Of a stretch of DNA of 64,000 bases, positions 1-12,800 are shown piece after piece. The DNA comes from Asterias rubens (taxonomy: Eukaryota; Echinodermata; Asteroidea; Forcipulatida; Asteriidae). The DNA lies in the NCBI RefSeq assembly GCF_902459465.1, contig NC_047065.1:13555634-13619633 (forward strand). Direction: 5' to 3'. Position numbers and translations under genes: made by a program. The notes beneath the pieces were generated by a model. It had not been told where the DNA came from. It saw only the letters and a program-made list of their open reading frames with translations, and searched no databases. How positions within the stretch are numbered: the first letter of the stretch is position 1; each line of letters begins with the position of its first letter.

Positions 1-850
1 CATGGCCTCTGTATAGTTCAAGGCCTGAAACTGTCTAGTACTCCTAGAACTATATGAGGTTTGTTTGCTATTGTCTCCATGACTGATAGCGGAATGAACC
101 TAATTGGAAGGAGTAGATAACCTGTCTTGTCATGCAATACAATCCAACTTCCAAGAATCCATACAGCATCATTGTGATCTATCCATGTGAATACCCAGGC
201 ATCACCCTGGACTAGACACTCTTATACAAGCAGCATATTGACAATAAGCCTGTGCTACTAGTGTCAAAGTCGCAACTATTGATTGCTCAGTCGAGTCGCA
301 ACTACTGTTTTTCAACTAGTTGATATAGTACTTGGTTAATCGTGCAGCCATGACTACGACAAAAATAGTTGCGACTACCTGCTTGGTGAACACCGATTGT
401 ACTTACAAAACACAATCACACACCAGTGGCAGTGGGTGACACAATCCTTCAATCGTTTTACCATTAATTTTAATATATTTTAGTCAAACATCCATCTTGG
501 GAAAAACTAGCTTAGTTGCTACTAGTGTCCAAGTCACTAGTCGCTAGTAGAGTAGTAAATTTCACTAGTCGACCAATAGACCTCAGGTAAAGTGAGAACC
601 AAAAACAAACTTTTTTTGTTTTACTTTTAAGTTCTCATGTCAAGGAGTACCAGTGCCACGCTCCGGTCAACTGCGATTAGTTATTATGCCAATTTTTTCT
701 CATTGGCAATGTGTAAATCAAGATGAATTAGGCTCCAACATGTATTTGTACCAATATTCTTATCAATAATAATTTATGAATCTATCAATACCAACAGATC
801 CAATGGTCATAGTGTGAAATCCTGACAGTCTTGTATAGTCTTTCACAAAA
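1..850. other. 5' flank of VPS9D1, no gene seen
   Basis: AT-rich sequence without a credible open frame. It contains repeated short motifs (gtcgcaacta, actagtcg) in both orientations between 260 and 575, suggesting a decayed foldback element. The last 100 bp before the ATG at 851 would contain the 5' UTR or promoter of VPS9D1, but no core promoter motif stands out. Confidence 0.5.
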
Positions 851-3800
851 ATGTCTATGGAGGGACATTTGCAGTCGGCAATGAAGGCTGTTGGCAAGGC
901 TATCAAGCTCGACGGTGATGGCAACAGTAGGGTAAGTGATCATTTCGCTATATTTATCATTTTAAATAAATAGAACCTTTAAGCTCTTTATAGTGTGATG
1001 TTATTGTTGACGGCGCAAACAAGGTGGCCAGCGCCTACTCTACCCTGAGTACATCGGAAGATTAGTTTCTCCGGATTTTTCTGCTCTCCAGGCTTGAGAT
1101 TCAGAGAATAGCACAAGACAGAAGAGAATGGGAAAAGCTTGTGTTCGCCTGCTGTTTAGCCGACTGATGATGATGATGATGTTATTGTGGCCATAGCTCA
1201 GTGGCTAAATTAATAATTTAATAATTTAGGGGGCTAATCATCCTTACTCGCAGCTAAGAGCTGAATTGGGAAGGACGCGGCTACAACGTGTTCGAGAAGT
1301 AGGCATGCAAGGGTGCCTTTGGCTGCCAGCCACATCAACCCATTATGACCACGGAGCACAGCCAAGATCGAAAGTGTTTGATTTTTTCGAAGGGAGGAAA
1401 ACTGGATGGTCTGGAAAACCCTTGTGGCACAGCAGAGAACCAACGCACAACTCAACTCACATATGGCCCTGTCCGGGAATTGAACCGGGGTCACCTTGAA
1501 GAGAGGCGAGCGCTTTACGCACAAGCCAACCATGCCACCCTGAATAACCCTAAATACTATCCTGACTACAATGTAGACGATAGTTTGTTAAAAGGTACTT
1601 GTAGGGTTGATTATCAAAAGGTACATGTAGGGTCATAAATTGGTAAAAACTCTGAAAAGTAAGAATCATAAAAACTTTCTTGAAATTCCTTATTTTAATT
1701 TTATCTTCAGGAGGCATACTTCAGGTATCTTGCCTGCATTCAGTACATCTCACAAGTACTACTACAAGAAGCCAAAAATCAAGGTGAGTCAAAAACACAA
1801 ACCACTCAATTTTCTTGATTCAATAGTATTAATGATTGCAAATGGTCATATATGCGAGGGTGTAAATGGCCAACCCTGAAAGTAAACCAGTCTTTTCACG
1901 TTCTGATGAACAAATTTGTAAATCTCCCTGATATATTGGAAATGTTTTCCCTATTATGTTAGTCATCGAACATGAAACTTGTCCATGACGGATGCTTTAC
2001 TTGAACTGCTTCTCTTCACCCATGGGTAAGCAAGGTTGACGTTGTTTATGAAAAAGACTTTGGGGCGCCACACAGCCCCAGGCTGTATCAGGGAGCTGTG
2101 AAAGATTTAATGAATAATCAGCCCAATGAGCAGGGCACTAAATGTAAAGCGTGTTGATACGCCATTGTAAAAAAAACTAACTTTATTATTGACTGTTGTA
2201 CAGAATCTTCCTGATTAAGGGAATCAATGTGTGGTGAAGAGGTTTTCAACCAGTGGTTTAATCCCAACGAGGCCTGGTCTTTGATAATTTTACCGAGACG
2301 AAGTCGAGGTTAATTATCAAGAACCAGGCCTCGACGGGTTTAAACCACTAGTTAAAAACCGATTCAACACACTTTGATTCCCATTCATCAATACCTTTTC
2401 GGTCAAAAACATCAACACTTTTTGGTCAAAGAGTAAAATAAATGCAAAAATTATAATTGTTCAATGATTTCTTTTAACACAACACCCCTCCAGCTATGAA
2501 ATGGTAAAGCCCTCCGCCGCCCTCTGGTGAACAACTCCTTATAAGGGAATGTTGTGCGCGTCGTACGTATCGCGTGATGTGGCACAACTGTTTCAGCCGT
2601 TGCTCTCGACCAATAGGAATAAAGAAACTGTCTTATAAGAACAGGTGCAAGCTCGCATGTCACGCCCATGTTTCAACACTTTTTACTGGTCATAAAATAC
2701 ACACTCACGTGATGTGCTCTCCACCAATAGGAATAGCGAAACTGTCTGAAGGTATTTATGAATGGAAGATACACATGTTGGTGGCTCTACTGCCCGTATT
2801 CGTTTAGTCATTTGGTCTTTATACATGTATATTCCAGTAGAAAATGTATGGAAAGATACCTTGTTGATCAGCCTTGTATTGAACAATTCCCACTTTCATA
2901 GATTATCCAGGCATAAATCAGGGTGTAAAGATAATGTCTTTTTTTTTTCTGTACCAGGGTATCAGGGATCAGTGAAGACAAAAAGTACTGAGAGAATGGT
3001 CAAGTTGGCTCAGCAGTGCATGGACCGAACTTCAGCCATTATGGAAGTCACAGGTAAAAACATTGGAAATCTGATCAAAGAAGAACCAAGCACATTTAAC
3101 ACTAAGCGAAGGGGTTCACCCTAGTGCTTCTGGCAGTGGCTGCCGTGTGCGCAGCAGCACCGTTTAAAGGGAAGGTACACGTTTGGTAATTACTCAAAAC
3201 ACGTATTAACTAAAAAACTGACTTGGTAATGGGCATTGGAGAGCTGTTGATAGAATAAAACATTGTGGGAAACGACTCCCTCTGAAGTAATGTAGCTTTT
3301 GAGAAAGAGGTAATTTCTCATTAAAATAATGAAAGACTTCTAGCTAGAAGTCCTTTATTCTTTTCTGAAAGCACACAGATTCGTCCACCAAAGGTGTTTT
3401 TACTTTCATCACTTTCTGGCAACTTCGATGACTGAGCCCAAATTTTTACATGCTTGTTATTTTATAATTATGATGGGACACACCAAGTGAGAAGGCTGGT
3501 CTTTGGCAATACTTACCAAACTTGTACCTTCCTTTTAAACCCTTATAAGGTGCTACATAAATCGGTCTCATAATTCATAAAAACTTTAAAACGGATCTTA
3601 ACTCTTCAGTGCCAAGGTCGTACATATACAATCTATTTTATGTATTCTGAAAACACAAAGAGCGTAGGGACGCCACCAGCTTTAGCGCTAGATGGCTCAG
3701 TTGGTTGAGCTTGTAAACTCCCCTTAGGTCCCAGGTTCAAATCGGGCCGCTCTTGTAATTTTGTCTCTGTTCAAACCGAAGTTAATTTGTGTTTGATTTA

Positions 3801-6800
3801 TAATAATAACAAAACCAAAACTTATGTAGTGCCCCGATCATGTAAACACGCTCTAGGGCGCTAAACATGAGAAAAAATGGACAAACTAAAAAATAAGAAA
3901 ATACGGAATTATAACAACGGGAGTAAAAAAATTTTGAAAACATTCAGCCAGTTAGTAAACAAACTTAATAAATAGAAATTTTATTCTTAGCTTATGGACA
4001 TACAGATAAGCTTTCCCCACCACCTAATGCCCATGGGTCGCAATTGACAGGTTCAAATCCCACTCATGCTATTGTTTCTTTGCTCCAACCAAAAACACTT
4101 TGTGTTTGATGCTTAGCAAGGGACAGACAGATAAGCTTTCCGCCCATAGACCATAGCTCACAATTTGCAAACATGCTCTAATTATTCTTTCTTTGCTCAA
4201 ACCAAAATTACTTTGTGTTTGATTCTTAGCTTATGGACAGACAGATCAACTGTCCCCACCACCTGTTGCCCAATCGGGTCGATTTAGTCCCTCCATCACC
4301 TTCAACTCATCGCCACCCCCAGTGCCCAAGACGGTGGAACAACAACCAAAGCCCGCTCAAGCCTACAAACCTCCGTCCGCCTTCGGCCTGGTGCCGCAAC
4401 ATACTGAGTACTCATCATTAAGAGCTGGTCAGGGAACGGCCACTTCACTGCCAGTCCCTATGGGCTACAAGAGACCAGTAACAAGGTTGGTCCAGTCTGT
4501 TTGTTGTTTATACTAAGAGAGGGTTGTGGTAACACCATGTGAATACCTCTTTCGAGTAGAGTTGGCTCTGAAAAGAATTGTTGGTTAAAGGATTCGGGTA
4601 CTTTTTCAAAATGTCCACAGATTTACATTAAACTTACAGAGTTTGATAATAACGATGGTGGGAAGCTTGCCTTCAAATATTACTAACTGAGGTTCTGCAG
4701 TTTTTGAGAAATGAGTAAAACAAGTCACAAAATAATTTTCGTCTCAAAAAGACAAAAATTATTTTAGCATGTAAAATCCCGTTAACCAGTTATGATATTA
4801 TACCAAATAGAGCATAACTGGTTAATATATTTGACATGCTTAAACTGAGATGAAACTTACTTGTTCTACTCATTTCTCAAAAACTACAGCACCTCAGTAA
4901 GTAAAATTTCAAGGGAAGCTTTCTACTATCATAATCTTTAAACTGTGTAAGTTTAATGTAAATCTGTGGACATGGTGTTTTGTGAATTAGGAAAAAGTAC
5001 ATAGACCCTTTAAGGGCTCAACGTTTCGGTCAGTATGCTCTGATGGTCTTCAGGAGAATGCTGGATGCTGCTTAAGTACTTAAGCTTGATGGTGCACAAA
5101 AATGTTTGATGTTTGTTGTTTGTTTGTTTGTAGAGGTGATCTTTGTGTAAAGTGAACTCTGCTAACTCCCAAAAAGGTGGTATAGACAATCTCTCTTAAA
5201 TACAAACATTGGTTTAATGTCTATGATTATGAATTGCACAAATCAAGAAGTTGTGATTCAGATGACACTACTTATTCCAGTTATTTTGAAATCAGCAATA
5301 AGCTTGGTGGGATTCGAACCCACATCCTTGTGATTGCAAGTCCTGCTGTCTAACCGCTGGACCACAGTTAGCTTGGTAGGATTCGAACCCACATCCTTGT
5401 GATTGCAAGTCCTGCTGTCTAACCACTGGACCACAGTTAGCTTGGTAGGATTCGAACCCACATTCTTGTGATTGCAAGTCCTGCTGTCTAACCACTGGAC
5501 CACAGTTACAGTCACAAGGTTACAATTCACCTTTCCAATAAGATGTGCTTATAACATTGCTGCATTTGTATGTAGACACACTATACATTTGTTGCACGCT
5601 GTGACGGGGTCCATGGCGTTTTGTACACTCGAGGGGGAAAATGGAACCCGAGGCGAAGCCGAGGGTGCCATTTACCCTCGAGGGTGTAAAAAACCATGGA
5701 CCCCAGTCACAGCATGCAACAACCGTTTTGTTATACCTTTGTATAATTGTTATTTTTCTTCTCGAAGTTCTGTTGTCATCTTCAAACATTATTACGACGG
5801 ACTATTCGTTGTTTAATAAGCAGACGAACAAGAAACAATTCCCTCGATCCCGCGGTTGTTTTGTACACAGCACTGGGAACGATCAAGGTGTACATCACTT
5901 TTCATGTTACCCGGCCCGTCGAGCCATGTAACATGCGTTTTTGTTGCGCGTCAATCAATCAAACTTCACAGTTTGTTACCGAGGTGTAACAATACTGGTT
6001 GGCGAACGCAATATAGAGTTCCCCAGGCAGAAACACAAGTATGTATGCGTCACACCACTATCAGCTCTAAACAAAAAGGCGCGATGTTTCCTCATTTTGC
6101 CAACCAGTGTTAGTGTGCATGCGCAATTTGCAATAGTTTTCATAGTGAAAGTCTCTCAGGCCTTGAACTTTGCTTTTTGAAGGGGCACAGCAGTTTGCTT
6201 CTTGAAGGGGCACAGCAGTTTGCTTCTTGAAGGGGCACAGCAGTTTGCTTCTTGAAGGGGCACAGCAGTTTGCTTCTTGAAGGGGCACAGCAGTTTGCTT
6301 CTTGAAGGGGCACAGCAGTTTGCTTCTTGAAGGGGCACAGCAGTTTGCTTCTTGAAGGGGCACAGCAGTTTGCTTCTTGAAGGGGCACAGCAGTTTGCTT
6401 CTTGAAGGGGCACAGCAGTTTGCTTCTTGAAGGGGCACAGCAGTTTGCTTCTTGAAGGGGCACAGCAGTTTGCTTCTTGAAGGGGCACAGCAGTTTGCTT
6501 CTGGTAAGGGGCACTTCTATGAGGGCAATGTAAATTGTATTGGATCCTTACAAAGGGCCTGGGTTATGCTTTGCACAAAAGTGAAGCGACTTTTCTCACG
6601 ACACAATTGGGAAAAACAGCGTTGCTGAGTATTGTGCCACCAAAATTAGCTTCTCCTCCGCTTTCGTGTGAAGTAGGAACCAGACTTTTCTTGGTTTTTA
6701 TATCATGAATTGTGGTCAATAAATCAAAGTGGTATATTTTTTAATAGGATGAAGAGTTTGCATTTATCAATTTAAAATTTGTATTTATTTTTTATTGACC

Positions 6801-9800
6801 AGAAACGACAAGTTGACACCATTGGAAGCCGCCTATTTGGAAAATCGGCGCTTAATGAGCGCTTACCAAGCCAGGCTACTGAAACTCATGGAGACAAGCA
6901 GGGGACGAGGCAAGCAGAACAAGACCAATCTGGTAAGCAAATTTTATTCAATACAAAGACATAACATTTCTAAGCGGTAGTACTAACCAACATAATACAA
7001 TAAATTGGGTCAGAGGAAAGGTACATGGTTGAATGTTTATTCTACTTATTTATTTATATTGTTGTATCGTAAACATGGGTGTGATCCCTGTCTACAAGGA
7101 AGTTAATTGTTGTACATGAATGTGTCCTGACTGCGAGCATGATAATCTTCCTACTTTGAACTGATTTCCTATTTTTGTTGCTAGCCCCTGGGAAAAAAAA
7201 TGAAACAAATTGTAAAACAAATGTCTATTCAAGCATACACATTTATTTATTTATTGTTTAAAATCTTCTCTAACATCCCTGTCTACAAGGAAGTTAATTG
7301 TTGTACATGAATGTGTCCTGACTGCGAGCATGATAATCTTCCTACTTTGAACTGATTTCCTATTTTTGTTGCTAGCCCCTGGGAAAAAAAATGAAACAAA
7401 TTGTAAAACAAATGTCTATTCAAGCATACACATTTATTTATTTATTGTTTAAAATCTTCTCTAACATCTTGACCAGGTGTAGTCCAGAGAAGTACAACAG
7501 CTTTTACAATTGCCATTTAATGTCTGATTGTTTATATTTTTTACATGTTTTTTTTTCTTATATTTTTAATACTGCTGGTCATATTGTTTGTAAATATAAT
7601 AAAATAAAAACTGTCATTAAAAAGATGTGTTTTCCACAAACCACTGGTCGTAAAGATCTAAATAAAATTTGAATGATAAAAAAATTATTTAAAAATATTA
7701 TGATTTTTTTATATAAAAAAACAAACACCACAATAAACCAACCAACAATCTCCCCAGCCCTTCTACTAAGAAGACTGATAGAGACCAAATATACATTATG
7801 AGGGGAAAAAGAAATAGGTCTAAAGCAAGAGTAGTATCAATATTAACAAATGCCCTAATATCAATATCAAATTTGATCAATGTGTGATATAACACAGAAT
7901 TTTCAGTAAAGTATATAAATGGAAATAACATGCACATGATGTTATTTCAAACCTGTTCCTTTTGTAAAAAAAAAAAATTAAAAAAGATGGGCAAATGATG
8001 CTTTTGTTTTCATTATGATAAGCAGCGCGTCATATTTTTTTTTAGACTGGAAAACCATTATAACAACTCAACTGTAAAGTTCAGTCAGTCAGTGTGACTG
8101 ACATTTTTATTCATTAAGCTCTGAAAGCTAGCCTGTGGAACCGAGCTGGCACTATATTGCCAATTAATTACTGAGTAGTACAAACTTATGAGGTAACAGA
8201 AAGCATTGGCTCAGCTTGGCAGCAGATTTTTTATTAGAAGTGATTGATCTCCCTTTAAAGGCACTGAACACTGTTGGTAAAAATTGTCAAAAGAATAGTT
8301 AGCATAAAAACTTGCTTGGTAAGAAGCATTGCTGAGTTGTTGATAAAGTAGCCCCCTCCCCATTAATACATTGTGAGAAATGGCTCCCTATGAAGTAACA
8401 ACGTTTTTGAGAAAGAAGTAATTCAGGCCTGATACTTCACGGAGGCAACGGAGGCGATTGCCTCCGTTGCCCCTTGCCATTGCCTTGGTGCCCTTGAAAT
8501 GCTCCAGTAGAACTTTACATTTTCCTCATAGGGTGCCCTTTGCCACAGAGAAAATGCCTTGGTGCCCTTGCCCTTTCAAAAACGAAGCATACAGCCCTGG
8601 TAATTTCTCACACATATAATAAAATACTTCAGCTGAATGAAGCCTTTTTATGTATCTCCGAAAGCACACAAAGTAATGCAGCAAGGGTGTTTTTTTTATT
8701 TCATTATATTCCCTTGCAAATTCGGTGACCAATTGAGCCCAAATTTTCACAAGTTTGTTATTTTATGCATGGGGATACACCAAGTGAGAATAATAGACCA
8801 AACGTGTCCAGTGCCTTTGAAGGGAAAGTACATGTTTGGTAATTGCCAAAGACCAGTCTTCTCACTTGGTGTATCCCAACATAAGCATAAAATAATAAGC
8901 CTGTGGAAATTTGGGCTCAATCGGTCATCGAAGTTGCGGGAAAATTATGAAACAAAAAACACCCTTGTTACTAGACGAGTTTGTGTGCTTTCAGATAGGA
9001 TTAAAAGACTTCTAGCTAGAAGTCTTTTATTATTTTAGTGAGAAAATACCTCTTTCTCAAAAACTAGGTTACTTCAGAGGGAGTCGTTTTCCAAAATGTT
9101 TTATACTATCAACTGCTCTCCAATGCTTGTTACCAAGTCAGTTTTTAAGTTAATTATTTGTTTTGAGTAATTACCAAACGTGTCCAGTGCCTTTAACGCA
9201 TATAATACAACCTGTATTGGTTAATTGACGATCGCTGAAGCAGACAATGGACTACAGACTGATGATGAGATGATAAAGCTGATGTAATGTCTGAACTCAT
9301 TAGGGAGTCCTGATTTACGTTAAAAGGTTTTCAACCAAGGAGGGAAGTGAACTTGATTATAGAGGTGTGCAGCATTTAGGATGTGTATTTGTCCTCAATG
9401 CAAAACCACGGCTTTGTTTCCATTGTTTGCTCTTAAATTTTGCATTGACTTTCCAGCAGGATCAGTCAGCTTTTCATTTCATTGTTCCGTCAGCGTTCGC
9501 TCTCTGCTGGTTCATAATTTGTATTGACCATGGTTGCTTTTCAACACTGAACTAACCTGCTGGACCACTTAGAGAGAAGTCCGACTGGTCCTCAGGTGTT
9601 TCAACTGCAATTTGGGACAGCGGACCACTGTTAAGGGAGATTACTGGTTGCACAAAGGTGTACTGCAGCAAATTGTATAATGCAATCTGTCAATTTGAAA
9701 GTCATGTACAGCAGTCATGGAGCCAACATGTTCATTCAGGTTAGGTTGTGAAGAATTATAGACAGTTGTCTTACACCTATAGTAAAACTACCACCTGTAG

Positions 9801-12800
9801 AGTAAGCGGCTGAGTGGACAAGCATTGTGAGATGTATTAGACGGAAGCCAAGCATTGTGAAGGGGTTATTCAGTTGCTGCAAACTATATATCTGAAATTA
9901 TCTGATGAAAGTCGATGTATACACGGCACATCGTGTTTGAAGAATTATAGACAGTTGTCTTACATCTACAGTACATACTGAAAAACTACCACCTGTAGAG
10001 TAAGCGGCTGAGTGGACAAGCATTGTGAGATGTATTAGACGGAAGCCAAGCATTGTGAAGGGGTTATTCAGTTGCTGCAAACTATATAACTGAAATTATC
10101 TGATGAAAGTCGATGTATACACGGCACATCGTGTTTGAAGAATTATAGACAGTTGTCTTACATCTACAGTACATACTGAAAAACTACCACCTGTAGAGTA
10201 AGCGGCTGAGTGGACAAGCATTGTGAGATGTATTAGACGGAAGCCAAGCATTGTGAAGGGGTTATTCAGTTGCTGCAAACTATATATCTGAAATTATCTG
10301 ATGAAAGTCGATGTATACACGGCACATCGTGTTTGAAGAATTATAGACAGTTGTCTTACATCTACAGTACATACTGAAAAACTTCCACCTGTAGAGTAAG
10401 CGGCTGAGTGGACAAGCATTGTGAGATGTATTAGACGGAAGCCAAGCATTGTGAAGGGGTTATTCAGTTGCTGCAAACTATATATCTGAAATTATCTGAT
10501 GAAAGTCGATGTATACACGGCACATCGTGTTTGAAGAATTATAGACAGTTGTCTTACATCTACAGTACATACTGAAAAACTACCACCTGTAGAGTAAGCG
10601 GCTGAGTGGACAAGCATTGTGAGATGTATTAGACGGAAGCCAAGCATTGTGAAGGGGTTATTCAGTTGCTGCAAACTATATATCTGAAATTATCTGATGA
10701 AAGTCGAGGTATACACGGCACGTCGGGTCTGCCTTTAACTTGTTCAGTGGCTGTCCAACAGGACCGGTTAGCTTGTCATTTCACTTGTTTGTCACCTTTT
10801 TAGCCAGCCGGACCACGTGGAGTAAATTTTGATTAATCCTCGGGTGTTTTAACTGGCGTTTGGCCAGCGAACCACTGTCAAGGGAGACTGCTGCACATGT
10901 TAACACGGACAACTTCAAAAATGGCTAACACATCAGTATATGACACACATCTGTTTGATCTCGGCGCCATGTCCATCTTCAAAGTAATCTGCTTGTTGTT
11001 CAACGCAGCGGCGATCGTCGGCAACAGTTTAGCGTGCGCGGTGTTCCTCACCCAACGCAACTTTCAGAGCTGCTCCCTACTGCTCTTTCAGCTCAACCAG
11101 TGTGTGGTCGACTTGTGTACGCCGATTATCATCATCCTGCAAGTAGTCATTCCGAAAACAGAATACTTTGACCAGAGTCTGGCGTCGCGTTTAATCTGCT
11201 GGCTTTGGTCGTCCCACTTGGTCCTCTCAACCCTTCTGTCCGTTTCAATCGTGAATCTGAGCCTCATGTCGATGGAACGCTACTGCGCCTTTTACTATCC
11301 CGTAAAGCATCGCTTGTGGTTCACCTGTGGAGGCAAGGCAAGGCTTCTGATACTCCTCAACTGGCTAAGTACTTCAATTATTTGTGGAGTGACTATTATT
11401 CCCTCGAAAGGTGTCGACGAACAATCAGGAAAATGTGTATTGTACAGATTCAGCATGTATGCATTTTTTGGTGCCTGGTCTATCTGTATCTTTGTCATTA
11501 TTTTCCCCATGATAGCAGTTATCTGTTTGGTTCGGATCTACGTTAGATTTAACCACCTCGCTAAGAAACGCGGCGTCGTCCATGGAGCTGCCATACAAAA
11601 CGCTAAATACAGTCTGTTCGTCACTATCATAAGCCTGTTTGTCTTAACCATGGCAGTGGAGTTACCCATGAGTACATTGCTCTTCATTAACAGATTTGAA
11701 GCTGTCAATTGGACCAACGGAGTCGTACGTTTTCTTGTCTATCTGTCGATCTTTTGTTTGACTCTTAAGTGTCTAGGTACCTCGCTGATCTACTCCGTTG
11801 CGAACAAACGATTCCGAGATAAACTAGCAGTATTGCTGTGGAAACACAAGAGAAAATTTGTTAGGAATAAAGTGTTTCCATTGGACACCCTTTAGCTGTT
11901 GGACAGTTGCAGGCGTTAGTTGTAGCCGTCTTTATTTTGGACGGCTGCCGTTGTGGATGGGATGCCATTGTTCCACGGGCTGAACAGAAATGCGCTATGT
12001 AGACAACATCTGATCTGAGAATGGTCAGTTTGTGATATCACCGAACTTAAAGCAGGGGCACTTGAAAAAGACAGGCTACCTTATGCGCGGAATTCGGCGG
12101 TAAGCAGAGCCACAAAATTGGGCGCTGGTTGTCATCAAAAAACAACAAACTGGTCTAGCCTTTGCATTATAAAGACACCTTTGGCAGCCAGAGCTGCAAG
12201 TTATAGACTTGGACACTCTTCAAGTTTATATACTTGATAAAATGCTTGTACAGTTTTGTCGCGGAATAAATAACAGAAATCAAGAGACTACTGAGATCAG
12301 AAAATAAGTGTTTGTTAGTTTTACTTATTAGCATGGAAAGGTAGGGAATTATGCTTGGTGGATCAACAAAACTGAAGGTAGTGGTGCTGGCGGATTTCCA
12401 TCCTCCCTGGGTAGTGATTTAAAAGCAGATTTGTTTTTCCAGAAAAACCATAGCAATTATAAGCCTTTTTGAGGTATGGCGGACGTGATAGGAGGGTACT
12501 GTTTGGTTTGGGTGTATATAATTTACCCAAACCTTATCAAGCCTGGTTCATAATTCCTGTGAATGCGAATGCGATACGAATGTTGACATCACAAATTCGC
12601 AGCAGTTCAACAAGCGAAAGGAGGGTTGTGACGTCAAATTCACGTCAAATTCGCTTCCCATTCGCGTTCGCAGGAAGTATGAACTGGGCTTAAGTGTTGT
12701 AGCATTGTCCGCCATTGGTGGGTGCTGTTGATTATTTCAAGCCTGCTGTTGATTGTCACACTTTTTATTTGATAAGTAACTCTTACGACACACGCATCCT

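Noticed and set aside
6181..6504. CRISPR-like array
   Set aside because: Repeats are contiguous with no spacers, and the genome is eukaryotic.
6067..6514. Overlapping minus-strand ORFs of 110-124 codons
   Set aside because: They are translations of the 25-bp tandem repeat in three frames; no unique sequence or start context.
9898..10674. Four identical 60-codon minus-strand ORFs
   Set aside because: Product of a 198-bp repeat whose period is divisible by three; no coding signal.
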